A DNA stretch of 64,000 nucleotides from Clostridiaceae bacterium (GCA_019391515.1 JAHXQP010000007.1:62001-126000), one strand, 5' to 3'. Counted from the first letter of the stretch, positions 17,163 through 26,808 are shown. Numbers and translations: made by a program. Notes: generated from the sequence alone by a model not told the origin.

Positions 17163-17354
17163 TTATAATGCTCTTGTAACCTTTCCAGATTTTAAACATT
17201 TTGTACAAGCATAGATTCTTCTTGGGGAACCATTAACAACAGCTTTAACTCTTCTTACGTTTGGAGCCCAAGTTCTATTATGTTTTTTATTTGAAAAAGA
17301 CACTTTGTGACCATGACTTTTTCCTCTTCCACATACTTGGCAATATTTAGCCAT
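17163..17354 (-). CDS. rpmB: Large ribosomal subunit protein bL28
   Basis: A 63-residue basic protein with CQVCGRG at residues 6-12 and CTKC at about 50-53, the zinc-binding form of L28. The TWAPNVRRVKA segment is the family core. It is on the minus strand, against all of its neighbours, and ends at a shared terminator. A GGAGG site lies upstream (reverse complement of about 17362-17366). The inverted rpmB beside asp23 is also found in Bacillus. Confidence 0.96.
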   Translation of the reverse strand: MAKYCQVCGRGKSHGHKVSFSNKKHNRTWAPNVRRVKAVVNGSPRRIYACTKCLKSGKVTRAL

Positions 17355-17499
17355 GCAAACACCTCCTTGACTAACTATTAAAAATACTATTTAATATAGA
17401 TATATTATCTAAAAATAACACTTTATATTTTAACACAATAAATGGTATAATTGCAAGATTGAAAGAAGGTTATAATATAAAAACATGAATTGGTAATAG

Positions 17500-17528
17500 T
17501 TGAACTATTTATTACAATAAGGTAAAAT
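17500..17528 (+). promoter_or_regulatory. Promoter for asp23-fakA-like operon
   Basis: TTGAAC (17500-17505) and TAAAAT (17523-17528) with a 17-base spacer in the divergent rpmB/asp23 gap. The start would lie about 30 bases before the asp23 ATG. Confidence 0.55.
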
Positions 17529-17567
17529 ATAGTCATAAATAAAACTAGTTTAGGGAGGAGATTAAGA

Positions 17568-17924
17568 ATGCCTGGCAAATTTGATAATGATTTTGGAATG
17601 GTTAGTATAGATGATGGTGTAATAGCTACTATTGCAGGTCTTTCAGCTATGGAATGCTATGGAATAGTTGGAATGGCTAGCAAGAATGCAACAGAAGGTC
17701 TTTTTGAATTAGTTAAATGGGAAAACTTATCTAAAGGTGTTAAAGTATATACAAAAGAAAATAATATAATTATAGATTTACATGTTATTTTACAATATGG
17801 AGTTAAAATTTCAGTTGTTGCGGGTAATATTATAGAAAAAGTTAAATATAATGTAGAAAACTTAACAGGACTTAGAATAGAAAAAATAAATGTATATGTG
17901 CAAGGAATTAGAGTTCAAAAGTAG
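17568..17924 (+). CDS. Asp23/Gls24 family envelope stress protein (YloU-like)
   Basis: A 118-residue protein of the Asp23 family, with ISDDGVIATIAGLSAMECYGIVGMA-type N-terminal segments and the central DLHVILQYGVKI strand. Family members (Asp23, AmaP-associated, YloU) are linked to envelope homeostasis and alkaline stress, with no known enzymatic activity. GGAGG lies 8 bases before ATG 17568. The FakA-like gene follows 18 bases later, a pairing kept in many Firmicutes. Confidence 0.88.
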   Translation: MPGKFDNDFGMVSIDDGVIATIAGLSAMECYGIVGMASKNATEGLFELVKWENLSKGVKVYTKENNIIIDLHVILQYGVKISVVAGNIIEKVKYNVENLTGLRIEKINVYVQGIRVQK

Positions 17925-17942
17925 TAAGGGGAGGTACTAACG

Positions 17943-19595
17943 TTGAGAATTGAATATGTAAATGGTATGTTGCTTAGAAAAGCATTCATTGGTGCGGCAA
18001 ATTATTTAGAAGAAAATAAAGAAGATGTAAATGCACTCAATGTATTTCCGGTACCAGATGGGGACACAGGTACAAACATGTCTTTAACTGTCCAATCTGC
18101 TATTAAGCAAATATTAGAGTTAGAAGAAGATAGCACTATTAGCCAAGTAGCTAAATCTGCTAGCAGTGGTTCTCTTATGGGAGCTAGAGGGAACTCTGGT
18201 GTTATACTGTCCCAACTTTTTAGAGGATTTGCAAGTGGACTAGAAAAAAAAGAAGAAGCTACTACAGTAGATTTGGCTGAATCCTTTAAATTGGCAGCAG
18301 ATATGGCATATAAAGCAGTTATGAAACCTACTGAAGGCACTATCCTTACAGTTGCGAGGGAATGTGCAGAATATGCATTAGATTTAGCAGGAAAGGAAAA
18401 AGATATAATTATTTTTATAAGCAAAGTAATAGAACATGGGAATAAATCACTAGACAATACTCCCAATTTACTTCCTGTTTTAAAGCAAGCGGGAGTAGTA
18501 GATGCAGGTGGAAAAGGGCTTATTGTAATATTAACTGGAGCTTTTAGAGCTTTAACTAGTGAAGGAGAAATTGAATACTTAGGTAAGTCTGCAGCAAAGA
18601 AAAAGGATGGAAAACAAGTTCATAGAGATGAATTAGAGACAAGTGATATTAAATTTGGGTATTGTACTGAATTTATAATAAATAATGTAAAAGCAGATGT
18701 TGAAAAGTTTAGAGAGGAATTAGCTCTATATGGAGACTCCTTAATGGTTGTAGGAGGAGAAGACTTAATTAAGGTTCATGTTCATACGAATAATCCAGGA
18801 TTGGTTTTAGAAAAGGCATTATCTATTGGAGAATTAAATGATATAAAAATAGATAATATGAGGATACAACATAGAAATTTATTAATAGAGGAAGAAGAAT
18901 ACGAAAATAGTCACAACAATGTAATAGGAATAGATACTAAAAAATATAGTTTTATAACTGTATCAATGGGAGACGGAATTTCTAAAGTATTTAAGGATTT
19001 AAATGTAGACTATGTAATCCCTGGTGGTCAAACTATGAATCCAAGTACAGAAGATATATTAAATGCTGTGGAAAAGGTGAATGGTGAAGATATAATTATA
19101 TTCCCTAATAATGGAAATATAGTTCTTGCTGCTAAACAGGCAAAGGAAATGAGTGAAAGGAATCTTTATGTATTTCCTACTAAAACTGTAGCAGAAGGAA
19201 TTGTTGCTCTTCTTAATTTTAATCAGGAAGCAAGTATAGATGAGAATTTTGAAGCTATGGAATCAGCTGTAGAAAATGTAAAAACAGGGCAAGTTACTTA
19301 TGCCGTTAGGGATACAGAAATAGATAATATAAAGATAAAAAAAGATGATATTATTGGTATTTGTAAAGGAGATATTAAAGCTATAGGAAAAGATGTTCAA
19401 AAGGTTTCTCTAGAGCTTATTAAAAAAGTTGTTAATGAAGACACTGAACTTATAACTATTTTTTATGGCGAAAATGTAGATGAAGAAGAAGCCAATACAT
19501 TGGCTGAATTGTTGGAAGAAGAATTTGAGGACTATGATATTGAAGTGGTTTATGGCGGACAGCCGCTATATTATTATATCTTTTCAATTGAGTAA
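17943..19595 (+). CDS. DAK-domain protein, fatty acid kinase FakA-like (YloV)
   Basis: A 550-residue protein starting at TTG 17943 with GGGGAGG upstream. The N-terminal DhaL-type ATP-binding domain (about 1-200) has the metal-binding aspartates in NVFPVPDGDTGTNM and GARGNSGVILSQ. A middle domain and a C-terminal EDD-like domain follow, with TVSMGDGISKVF and VIPGGQTMNPST. In Staphylococcus FakA phosphorylates fatty acids held by FakB proteins; no fakB is in this window. The family match is firm, the substrate is inferred. Confidence 0.85.
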   Translation: MRIEYVNGMLLRKAFIGAANYLEENKEDVNALNVFPVPDGDTGTNMSLTVQSAIKQILELEEDSTISQVAKSASSGSLMGARGNSGVILSQLFRGFASGLEKKEEATTVDLAESFKLAADMAYKAVMKPTEGTILTVARECAEYALDLAGKEKDIIIFISKVIEHGNKSLDNTPNLLPVLKQAGVVDAGGKGLIVILTGAFRALTSEGEIEYLGKSAAKKKDGKQVHRDELETSDIKFGYCTEFIINNVKADVEKFREELALYGDSLMVVGGEDLIKVHVHTNNPGLVLEKALSIGELNDIKIDNMRIQHRNLLIEEEEYENSHNNVIGIDTKKYSFITVSMGDGISKVFKDLNVDYVIPGGQTMNPSTEDILNAVEKVNGEDIIIFPNNGNIVLAAKQAKEMSERNLYVFPTKTVAEGIVALLNFNQEASIDENFEAMESAVENVKTGQVTYAVRDTEIDNIKIKKDDIIGICKGDIKAIGKDVQKVSLELIKKVVNEDTELITIFYGENVDEEEANTLAELLEEEFEDYDIEVVYGGQPLYYYIFSIE

Positions 19596-19603
19596 TTATT
19601 TAA

Positions 19604-19626
19604 TCCCCTGCCTTGAAGGTAGGGGA
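19604..19626 (+). terminator. Hairpin between the FakA-like gene and recG (weak terminator)
   Basis: TCCCCTGCC (19604-19612) and GGTAGGGGA (19618-19626) form a 9-bp stem with one G-T pair and a 5-base loop. The T run after it is poor, so partial termination or RNA stabilisation is more likely than a full stop. Confidence 0.45.
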
Positions 19627-19650
19627 AATATCTTTATTTGAGGTGAAAAA

Positions 19651-21714
19651 ATGGATGGATTATCTATGTCAGTTCAATATGTAAAAGGGGTTGGACCAAA
19701 AAGAGCAGCTAAATTGAGAAGAATGGGCATCAATACTGTAGAAGATTTAATCTATTTTTTCCCAAGAGGTTACGAAGATAGAAGAAAATTTAATAATATA
19801 TCTAATGCTGTAAATGGAGAAAAGATGAGTTTTAGGATAAGTATATCTGGTTGCCCCAATGTATTAAGGCCTAGAAGAAATCTTTCTATTTTAAAAATTC
19901 CAGTAAAAGATAATACTGGAATGGCATATCTAACATGGTTTAACCAAGATTATTTGGCTGATAATTTTAGAATAGGGGAAAAACTAACAATAAATGGGAA
20001 AGTTAAAAGGATTGCTAATGAGATTCAAATACAAAATCCAACCTATGAAAAAGAAGGCTCTTCAAATAAAAAAGTAGGACGAATAGTCCCCATATATTCT
20101 TTAACTGATAAATTAACTAATAATGAAATGACCTTAATAGTCAATAATGCATTAAAATCTTATATAAGTAATGTAAAAGAGATTTTTCCTAAAAGTATTA
20201 TAGACAAATTTAATTTAATATCTGTTAAAGAAGCTATTTTAAATATTCACTTTCCCCAAAGCAGGGAAAAATTTTTAAAATCAAGACAGAGATTAGTGTT
20301 TGAGGAGCTTTTAACTTTACAGTTAGGCCTTTTTATAATAAAGAATAAGACTAAATCTAACAATAAGGGAATTAGTTTTAGAAGAGTAGATGAATTAAAT
20401 GATTTTACTCATAGTTTGCCTTTCAATCTTACCAATGCTCAGAAGAGAGTTTTAAAAGAGATTGAAATAGATATGGAGTCATCTGAGCAAATGAATAGAC
20501 TAGTCCAAGGCGATGTGGGTTCAGGGAAAACTGTTATTGCAGTTTTAGCAATGTTTAAAGCATGGAAATCTGGATATCAATCAACTATGATGGCACCAAC
20601 TGAAATATTAGCTACACAGCATTTTGAGACTATTAAAAGCATGCTAAAGGATTATGATATCAGATGTGAACTATTAGTAGGAAGTTTATCTCAAAGCAAA
20701 AAAAATGAAATTTTAGCTGATTTGAAAAATGGTAATATAGATATACTTGTAGGAACCCATGCTATTATTCAGGATAATGTAAAGTTCAATAGATTGGGCC
20801 TTGCTATAACCGATGAGCAACATAGATTTGGAGTTAGTCAAAGGGCAGTTTTAAGTCAAAAAGGATTGAATCCAGATGTATTGGTAATGACTGCTACACC
20901 TATTCCTAGAACTTTAGCTCTTATATTATATGGAGATTTAGATATATCTATTATAGATGAGTTACCTCCTGGAAGAAAGATTATAGAAACTTATTCAATA
21001 GGAATGGGTATGGAGAAAAGATTGATTGAATTTATTAAAAAGCAGATTAAAGAAGGTAGACAGGCATATATTGTATCACCTTTGATTGAAGAATCTGATA
21101 CATTAAACGTAAAAGCTTGTGAACAATTATATGAAAGATTTGAAGGTGAAGTTTTTAAAGATTTTAAGGTTGGTTTACTTTATGGAAAGATGAAGGGCGA
21201 GGAAAAGGAAGAAATTATAAATGAGTTTAAAGATGGGAAAATTGATATATTAGTTTCAACTACAGTAATAGAGGTTGGAGTAAATGTTCCAAATGCAAGT
21301 ATAATGGTTATCTATAATGCCGAACGATTTGGATTAGCTCAGCTTCATCAGTTGAGAGGAAGGGTAGGAAGAGGAGAATACCAATCTTATTGTATTTTGA
21401 TTAATGAGGGAAAAAGTAAAATATCACAAGAGAGAATGCGAATAATGCAAAAAACTAATGATGGTTTCAAAATATCTGAAAAAGATTTAGAATTGAGAGG
21501 ACCAGGTGAATTTTTTGGAACTAGACAACATGGCCTCCCAGATTTGAAAATTGCTAATCTATTTACAGATATAAAAATATTGAAAATAGCCCAAAAAGAA
21601 GCTACAGAGATTTTAAATTCTGATCCTTATCTTGAGGATGTTAAATATAAATTGTTAAAAGGAAAGATTAAACATATGTTTAAAGGAAAAACTGATGATA
21701 TAATTTTTAATTAG
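19651..21714 (+). CDS. recG: ATP-dependent DNA helicase RecG
   Basis: A 687-residue superfamily 2 helicase that remodels stalled forks and Holliday junctions. The N-terminal wedge domain includes GVGPKRAAKLRRMGI and an OB-fold with LTWFNQDYL. Helicase motifs follow: GDVGSGKTVIAVLA (Walker A), DEQHRFGV (DExH), TATPIPRTLAL and QLRGRVGRGEYQS. GAGGTGA precedes ATG 19651. Length is standard. Confidence 0.96.
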   Translation: MDGLSMSVQYVKGVGPKRAAKLRRMGINTVEDLIYFFPRGYEDRRKFNNISNAVNGEKMSFRISISGCPNVLRPRRNLSILKIPVKDNTGMAYLTWFNQDYLADNFRIGEKLTINGKVKRIANEIQIQNPTYEKEGSSNKKVGRIVPIYSLTDKLTNNEMTLIVNNALKSYISNVKEIFPKSIIDKFNLISVKEAILNIHFPQSREKFLKSRQRLVFEELLTLQLGLFIIKNKTKSNNKGISFRRVDELNDFTHSLPFNLTNAQKRVLKEIEIDMESSEQMNRLVQGDVGSGKTVIAVLAMFKAWKSGYQSTMMAPTEILATQHFETIKSMLKDYDIRCELLVGSLSQSKKNEILADLKNGNIDILVGTHAIIQDNVKFNRLGLAITDEQHRFGVSQRAVLSQKGLNPDVLVMTATPIPRTLALILYGDLDISIIDELPPGRKIIETYSIGMGMEKRLIEFIKKQIKEGRQAYIVSPLIEESDTLNVKACEQLYERFEGEVFKDFKVGLLYGKMKGEEKEEIINEFKDGKIDILVSTTVIEVGVNVPNASIMVIYNAERFGLAQLHQLRGRVGRGEYQSYCILINEGKSKISQERMRIMQKTNDGFKISEKDLELRGPGEFFGTRQHGLPDLKIANLFTDIKILKIAQKEATEILNSDPYLEDVKYKLLKGKIKHMFKGKTDDIIFN

Positions 21715-21728
21715 TATATTATGTTTTA

Positions 21729-21758
21729 TTGTAGATAAAAGTTGTGTTAAAATAGAAT
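21729..21758 (+). promoter_or_regulatory. Possible promoter for rsmD-coaD
   Basis: TTGTAG (21729-21734) and TAGAAT (21753-21758) with an 18-base spacer in the 68-base gap after recG. Confidence 0.4.
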
Positions 21759-21782
21759 TACATCAAAAGAGGAGTTGGTTTG

Positions 21783-22334
21783 TTGAGAGTAATTTCAGGA
21801 AGTAGGAAAGGGCATAGATTGAAATCACCAAAAGGACTGGATACTAGACCTACTCAAGACAGAATAAAAGAATCTTTATTTAATATATTGGGCGATATAA
21901 AAGAATCTAGTTTAGTATTAGATTTGTTTTCGGGTTCTGGTTCAGTGGGGATAGAGTTTTTAAGTAGAGGCTCAAAAGAATGTTACTTTATTGATAATTC
22001 TTTAAATAGTATTAAGACCATTAGATATAATTTAGATGCTACAAAATTTAATGAAAAATCTAAGGTATATAAAAATGATGTATTTAAAGCTATACAGATC
22101 TTAGGAAAGAAGAATATGAGTTTTCACTATATCTTTATGGATCCTCCTTATAGGAAGGACTTAATTTTAAGCGTACTAGAGTCCATATGTGGAAATAATT
22201 TATTGAAAAATGAAGGAATTATCATTATAGAACATGAAAGTGAATTGATATTAGACAAACATATTTTTGATTTAAATAAAGAAGATGAAAGAATATATGG
22301 GGATAAAACTATAACTTTTATGAATAAACAATAA
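21783..22334 (+). CDS. rsmD: 16S rRNA (guanine-966 N2) methyltransferase RsmD
   Basis: A 183-residue Rossmann methyltransferase (YlbH in Bacillus). The N-terminus RVISGSRKG and TRPTQDRIKESLFNIL are family hallmarks; SAM-binding DLFSGSGSVGIEFLSRG and catalytic MDPPYRK follow. It methylates G966 of 16S rRNA. Two TTG codons are in frame; I prefer 21783 because it is 7 bases from AGAGGAG and begins RVISG as the family does. coaD follows 12 bases later. Confidence 0.93.
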   Translation: MRVISGSRKGHRLKSPKGLDTRPTQDRIKESLFNILGDIKESSLVLDLFSGSGSVGIEFLSRGSKECYFIDNSLNSIKTIRYNLDATKFNEKSKVYKNDVFKAIQILGKKNMSFHYIFMDPPYRKDLILSVLESICGNNLLKNEGIIIIEHESELILDKHIFDLNKEDERIYGDKTITFMNKQ

Positions 22335-22346
22335 GGAGGTTGAGTA

Positions 22347-22838
22347 ATGGAAGTAATATATCCAGGAAGCTTTGATCCCATTACAAATGGACATTTAGAT
22401 ATTATTGATAGATGTGCTAAAAAGTTTGATAAAGTAATAGTTTCAATTTTAAACAATACATCTAAAAAAACTTTATTCACAGTTGAAGAAAGAAAGGAAC
22501 TATTGGAAAAATGTTTAGGAGAATACGACAATGTTGAAGTTGATACTTTTTCTGGTCTTTTAATTGATTATGCTAGGGAGAAAAATGTTACTACTATGGT
22601 AAGAGGATTAAGAGCAGTATCAGACTTTGAATATGAAATGCAAATGGCTTTAGTAAATAGAAAGTTATATGGCGAAATTGAAACGTTATTTATGGTTTCA
22701 AGTGGTGATTACGCTTATTTAAGCTCCAGTATAGTTAGAGAGATAGCTAAGTTTGATGGAGATGTATCATGTTTAGTCCCAGAAGCTGTAGAGAAGGCTT
22801 TAAAAGAAAAGATAAAAGGAGGTAAGAAGAATCAATGA
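22347..22838 (+). CDS. coaD: Phosphopantetheine adenylyltransferase
   Basis: A 163-residue nucleotidyltransferase catalysing the penultimate step of CoA synthesis. It has [11 protein letters not shown] (the TxGH motif) near residues 6-16, [14 protein letters not shown] and [15 protein letters not shown]. The rsmD-coaD pairing is common. Its stop overlaps the start of the next gene by 4 bases, so the two are probably translationally coupled. Confidence 0.96.
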   Translation: MEVIYPGSFDPITNGHLDIIDRCAKKFDKVIVSILNNTSKKTLFTVEERKELLEKCLGEYDNVEVDTFSGLLIDYAREKNVTTMVRGLRAVSDFEYEMQMALVNRKLYGEIETLFMVSSGDYAYLSSSIVREIAKFDGDVSCLVPEAVEKALKEKIKGGKKNQ

Positions 22839-23293
22839 GTGTATTAGAGTTAATAGATGAAATAGAAAATATTATAGAAGAAAGTTCTTCTGTACCTTTT
22901 TCAGAAAAAGTAATAGTAAGTAAGGAAGAATTGTTAGAAATTTTAAATGAGATAAAAATAAAATTGCCTGATGAAATTAAACAGGCTAACTGGGTTAGAG
23001 AAGAACAAAAGCGAATTCTCGCAGAAGCACAAAAAGAAGCAGACACTATTGTTTCTGAGGCTAAAACCCATTTAAAAGAATTAGTTGAGGAAGATGAAAT
23101 TACAAAACAAGCAAAGGAAAGAGCAGAGGAAATCATGACAAAAGTTCAGACTAATGCAAAAGAAATTAGATTAGGTTCAATGGAGTATGCAGACAATATA
23201 TTAGGAAAAGTTCAAGATAACTTGAAAGAACTTCAAAATAATTTAGATCGATTAGTGGAAACTTTAGATAAAGATAGACAAGAATTAAGATAG
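22835..23293 (+). CDS. Coiled-coil protein of unknown function
   Basis: A 152-residue protein dominated by charged heptad-like sequence from about residue 50 onward ([20 protein letters not shown]), resembling the stalk region of F/V-type ATPase subunits and DivIVA-type proteins. I see no catalytic motif or membrane segment. It overlaps coaD by 4 bases (ATGA) and has AGGAGGT upstream in coaD. Similar genes sit between coaD and ylbJ in other clostridia. A structural or membrane-curvature role is a guess. Confidence 0.75.
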   Translation: MSVLELIDEIENIIEESSSVPFSEKVIVSKEELLEILNEIKIKLPDEIKQANWVREEQKRILAEAQKEADTIVSEAKTHLKELVEEDEITKQAKERAEEIMTKVQTNAKEIRLGSMEYADNILGKVQDNLKELQNNLDRLVETLDKDRQELR

Positions 23294-23302
23294 TTTAGGA
23301 AA

Positions 23303-24532
23303 TTATTTAGCTTTTATAGCTGTATTTATTAAGCCAATAATTATTGCATACAAAAGAATGGAGATTATTATAAAAAACTCCAATTGTATAGAAGATATTA
23401 AAGTGTTAATCCAATTTGGAAAAGAAAATGTTTCTAGTGAAATAAGATTAGGATTAAAGGAAGTCATTACAATGTCTTTATATTTAAAGTTATATATATA
23501 AAATGTATATAAACTTGCAAAACTACCATGTAAAAATTTTGAAAAAATATATAGCTTACTGTTTAAATCGGTTTCATTTAGAAAACTTAAGGCTTGACTG
23601 TGTATTGAAAAGCCACTCCAGCCAATTAGAAAGTTTATCATCATAATTTTACATAATAAAGAGACTTCCTTTAATTCTACAATTTTTTTACAGCCTATGG
23701 TAATTTCAAATGAGCCAGTTATTAGGGCTTTTAAAGTTTTTTGATCGATATTTATAGGGATTATAGAAATTATTTTTTTGATTATTGAATTCAAAAAAAA
23801 TGCTGAATTTAATATTTCAACTAGTACAGAATAGAAAACTATAAATCCTCCTATTACTAACATGGAGTTTATACCTTCTTTTACACCTTGAGAAAGAAGA
23901 ACACCTAAGGATTTATTGTTTTTTGTTCTTGATTTAAATAGTTGTTTAAAGGCAGTTTTGAAAATACTCTGCTTATGTAAATATGGGGTTATTTTTTTTT
24001 CTTTTTTATAAAATCTGAATATTATACCAATAGTTAGAGTACCTAAGTAATGAGGAAGTATTATTAAAGGGCTTAATGAAGGATCGTTTAACATACCTGT
24101 AGCTATAGCACCAATCATGAATATTGGACCAGAGGTACTACAAAAAGAAAGCAGTCTCTGAGCTTCTATTCTTGTTATATGATTATTTTTTCGTAAGTTG
24201 GAAATTATCTTTACTCCTACAGGATAACCTGAAGTTATACTCATTGCTAAAGGAAAAGCCCCTTTCCCAGAGACATTAAATATAGGTGACATTGCTGGTT
24301 CTAGTAATATTCCAATAAAATCAACAAATCCAAGACCTATTAATAATTCAGATGTTATAAAAAAAGGAAGTAAAGACGGTATAACAATATTAAACCAAGT
24401 TAATAATCCGCCGTGGGCAGCTTCTATACAGTTTTGAGGAAGAGATATTATATTCAATAAAAACCATATAATAATTATTATATATATTATGGTAGATACA
24501 TAACCTTTTTTAAATATTTTTATTTTTTCCAT
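23303..24532 (-). CDS. ylbJ: Sporulation integral membrane protein YlbJ
   Basis: A 409-residue membrane protein with about eight to ten hydrophobic segments and two nucleoside-recognition (Gate) type regions, including LLTWFNIVIPSLLPFF and SITSGYPVGVKI. In Bacillus, ylbJ is expressed in the mother cell and is needed for heat-resistant spores. It is on the minus strand, between coaD and a patatin gene, the Bacillus position. GGAGGT lies 9 bases before the ATG at 24532-24530. Only 9 bases separate its end from the convergent coiled-coil gene. Confidence 0.9.
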   Translation of the reverse strand: MEKIKIFKKGYVSTIIYIIIIIWFLLNIISLPQNCIEAAHGGLLTWFNIVIPSLLPFFITSELLIGLGFVDFIGILLEPAMSPIFNVSGKGAFPLAMSITSGYPVGVKIISNLRKNNHITRIEAQRLLSFCSTSGPIFMIGAIATGMLNDPSLSPLIILPHYLGTLTIGIIFRFYKKEKKITPYLHKQSIFKTAFKQLFKSRTKNNKSLGVLLSQGVKEGINSMLVIGGFIVFYSVLVEILNSAFFLNSIIKKIISIIPINIDQKTLKALITGSFEITIGCKKIVELKEVSLLCKIMMINFLIGWSGFSIHSQALSFLNETDLNSKLYIFSKFLHGSFASLYTFYIYNFKYKDIVMTSFNPNLISLETFSFPNWINTLISSIQLEFFIIISILLYAIIIGLINTAIKAK

Positions 24533-24623
24533 GGGACAATACCTCCATTTTGTATATTTATATTTTCAAATTCTTATTAATATGATAGATTATCTATATA
24601 AATAGTTATACGGGGGGATTTAT

Positions 24624-25427
24624 ATGACAGAGAAACCTAAAATAGGTATAGCATTAGGTTCAGGATCAGCTAGAGGATTTGCACATATAGGGGTTTTAAA
24701 GGCGTTAGAAGAAAATAATATATTTGTAGATATAGTTACTGGAAGCAGTGCTGGGGCATTGGTTGGAGGACTATATTGTTCTGGTATAAAACCAGAAATG
24801 ATTAAAAATTTAGCTATGCAAATAGATAAAAAGTTATGGATGGATTTTACTGTTTCTAGAAGAGGGATTTTGAAGGGAGACAAAATTGAAGAAATACTTA
24901 AGTTGATAACTGGAGAGAGAAATATTGAAAATTTGAATAAAGAGTTGGGCATTGTAGCTACAGACTTGCAAAAAGGTGAGGAAGTTATATTTACTGAGGG
25001 ACCATTATATAGTGCAATTAGATCTAGCATATCTATTCCTGGTGTCTTTGAACCAGTAAACTATGATAACAAGGTTTTGGTAGATGGTGGCGTAGTTGAT
25101 AGGATACCCATATCTTTAGCTAAGGATTTAGGGGCAGATATAGTTATAGCAGTAGATGTAGGATTTAGTGAATATGGAAATAGGGTTTTTCACTTACTTG
25201 ATATCATTCAACAATCTATAGATATAATGGCAAAGAAAATATTAGAAGCAGATAAAATATATGCAGATATTTTAATAGAACCACCTTTGTCTCATATAGA
25301 ATCTTCTCAATTTGAATTAGTAGAAGAATGTACGGAAATAGGTTATAAGATTACGTTAGAACATATGGACGAAATAAAAGAAAAGATAAAGTTATGTGAA
25401 GATAAAAACTCAAGGATTAAAAACTAG
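24624..25427 (+). CDS. Patatin-like phospholipase, RssA/YlbK type
   Basis: A 267-residue acyl hydrolase. It has the oxyanion loop GSGSARGFAHIGVL (about 12-25), nucleophile motif TGSSAGALVGG (GxSxG, serine near 42) and the catalytic-dyad DGG in VDGGVVDRIPI (about 155). The start ATG 24624 has a G-rich site upstream. It is divergent from ylbJ and convergent with tmcAL, whose end it overlaps by 11 bases. The natural lipid substrate is unknown for this subfamily. Confidence 0.88.
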   Translation: MTEKPKIGIALGSGSARGFAHIGVLKALEENNIFVDIVTGSSAGALVGGLYCSGIKPEMIKNLAMQIDKKLWMDFTVSRRGILKGDKIEEILKLITGERNIENLNKELGIVATDLQKGEEVIFTEGPLYSAIRSSISIPGVFEPVNYDNKVLVDGGVVDRIPISLAKDLGADIVIAVDVGFSEYGNRVFHLLDIIQQSIDIMAKKILEADKIYADILIEPPLSHIESSQFELVEECTEIGYKITLEHMDEIKEKIKLCEDKNSRIKN

Positions 25428-25440
25428 TCCTTGAGTTTTT
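25404..25440. terminator. Bidirectional terminator inside the overlapping ends of the patatin gene and tmcAL
   Basis: AAAAACTCAAGGA (25404-25416) and TCCTTGAGTTTTT (25428-25440) form a 13-bp perfect stem. A and T runs at the outer ends let it work on both strands; both stop codons lie within it. Confidence 0.88.
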
Positions 25441-26679
25441 AATATATGGAGATCTTAAATAATCTAAGTTGGAAATTCTACTTTTTTCTTTTTCTAACCC
25501 TAAAAAATATAAATCTGTACTTTTTTTATCATAATAGATCATTTTATTAAGTTGAAGATTATTTTCTTTTTTATAATCTGCGAATTTATTTATTATTGGA
25601 ATATTTGTATTTTGTTTAATTTTATTTAAAAGTTTCATTCCGTTATTATTCATACCAAGGATCCTAATGTACTGTGGATAGGTATTTTTTAATTCAAGGA
25701 ATATATCTTTATTAATTCCCATCAGTAAATGGATTAGTATTCTTTGTATACGGGTTTTAGGATATCTTTTTGTAATAGTATTACTTATAATTTGAGTTAT
25801 ATTATTGTATTTAAAGCCATAATTAATAAGTCTATTTTCTAACCCATTTTCTATATCCATAATTTCAGATAAACTATTTTTATCAATAGTTCTTAACAAA
25901 TATAAAAGTATATGGGAGTAATTTTCCATTGTGTTGAAAGAATTATATTCATTTAGATAGTGATCAATATGATAGTAGGTAGCTTCAGGCAGATAGTTTT
26001 TTATTTCATTTAAATCACCTTTTAAAATTTTATTTCTTATAGATGTCGCACTAGAATATTTATTATTGAAAAGTATTTCTTTATAATCACTTCCGACTCT
26101 TTTGATTGTAAAAGGTTTTATATCGCTATTAAGTATATAAAGGGATTTTAAGTATTCAATAGCTAAGATGTTATTTGGAGATTTTAAAATATTTGTATAA
26201 TTACATTTATTACGTCCATCTTTTTTTAAAAAACTTTCCAATGCTAAGTTTCTTGAAACTGAGTAAGAATTCCCCTCATCTAAATATTTTTTAAGCATTA
26301 ATTTAAAATAATAAGGTTCTTTAGCAAAAATTTCAGCAATAAATTTTAGTGTTTCTAATTCACCTAATTCACTACCAAAAGAAATATAATCAATAATATT
26401 TAAACTATCTAGAAGTTTTACTCCTCCATAAGCGAAGATCTCAGCACTTTGGACTGAAAAAATTGAAGGAAGTTCTAGAACTAGATCTATACCGCTATCT
26501 ATAGCTATTTTTGTTTTTGTCCATTTATCTATAAATGACGGTTCACCTCTTTGTACAAAGGAGCCACTCATTACAGCTATAGAAAAGTTACATCCTGTTA
26601 TTTTCTTAGATTCTTCTAAATGATATAGATGGCCGTAATGAAAAGGATTATATTCACTAATTATACCTAAAACTTTCAT
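25417..26679 (-). CDS. tmcAL: tRNA(Met) cytidine acetate ligase TmcAL
   Basis: A 420-residue nucleotidyltransferase-fold protein (YlbM). The N-terminus GIISEYNPFHYGHLYHL contains the HxGH nucleotide-binding motif; MSGSFVQRGEPSFIDKW and SFGSELGELE are further family segments. TmcAL acetylates C34 of elongator tRNA-Met using acetate and ATP through acetyl-AMP. It is on the minus strand, divergent from acetate kinase, with AGGAGG upstream of its ATG. Length is close to the Bacillus enzyme. Confidence 0.9.
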   Translation of the reverse strand: MKVLGIISEYNPFHYGHLYHLEESKKITGCNFSIAVMSGSFVQRGEPSFIDKWTKTKIAIDSGIDLVLELPSIFSVQSAEIFAYGGVKLLDSLNIIDYISFGSELGELETLKFIAEIFAKEPYYFKLMLKKYLDEGNSYSVSRNLALESFLKKDGRNKCNYTNILKSPNNILAIEYLKSLYILNSDIKPFTIKRVGSDYKEILFNNKYSSATSIRNKILKGDLNEIKNYLPEATYYHIDHYLNEYNSFNTMENYSHILLYLLRTIDKNSLSEIMDIENGLENRLINYGFKYNNITQIISNTITKRYPKTRIQRILIHLLMGINKDIFLELKNTYPQYIRILGMNNNGMKLLNKIKQNTNIPIINKFADYKKENNLQLNKMIYYDKKSTDLYFLGLEKEKSRISNLDYLRSPYIKNSRTSF

Positions 26680-26737
26680 TTTATCCTCCTATATTAAAAT
26701 ATATGCTAAAATTAATTATAACATAAGTTTATACTAG

Positions 26738-26766
26738 TTGATTTTTTGATATAATTATAATACTAT
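26738..26766 (+). promoter_or_regulatory. Promoter for ackA
   Basis: TTGATT (26738-26743) and TACTAT (26761-26766) with a 17-base spacer in the 129-base divergent gap between tmcAL and ackA. I saw no CcpA-type cre site. Confidence 0.45.
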
Positions 26767-26808
26767 GTTTTATAGTGACAAACAATAGAATAACAGGAGG
26801 AATGAATG

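Noticed and set aside
16981-17214. Plus-strand frame overlapping the small membrane gene and rpmB
   Set aside because: Runs through a bidirectional terminator and into antisense of rpmB; the 16949 frame has the better site and a sensible membrane protein.
18002-18466. Long minus-strand open frame opposite the FakA-like gene
   Set aside because: Serine/leucine-rich shadow of a well-supported coding gene, with no ribosome binding site or family resemblance.
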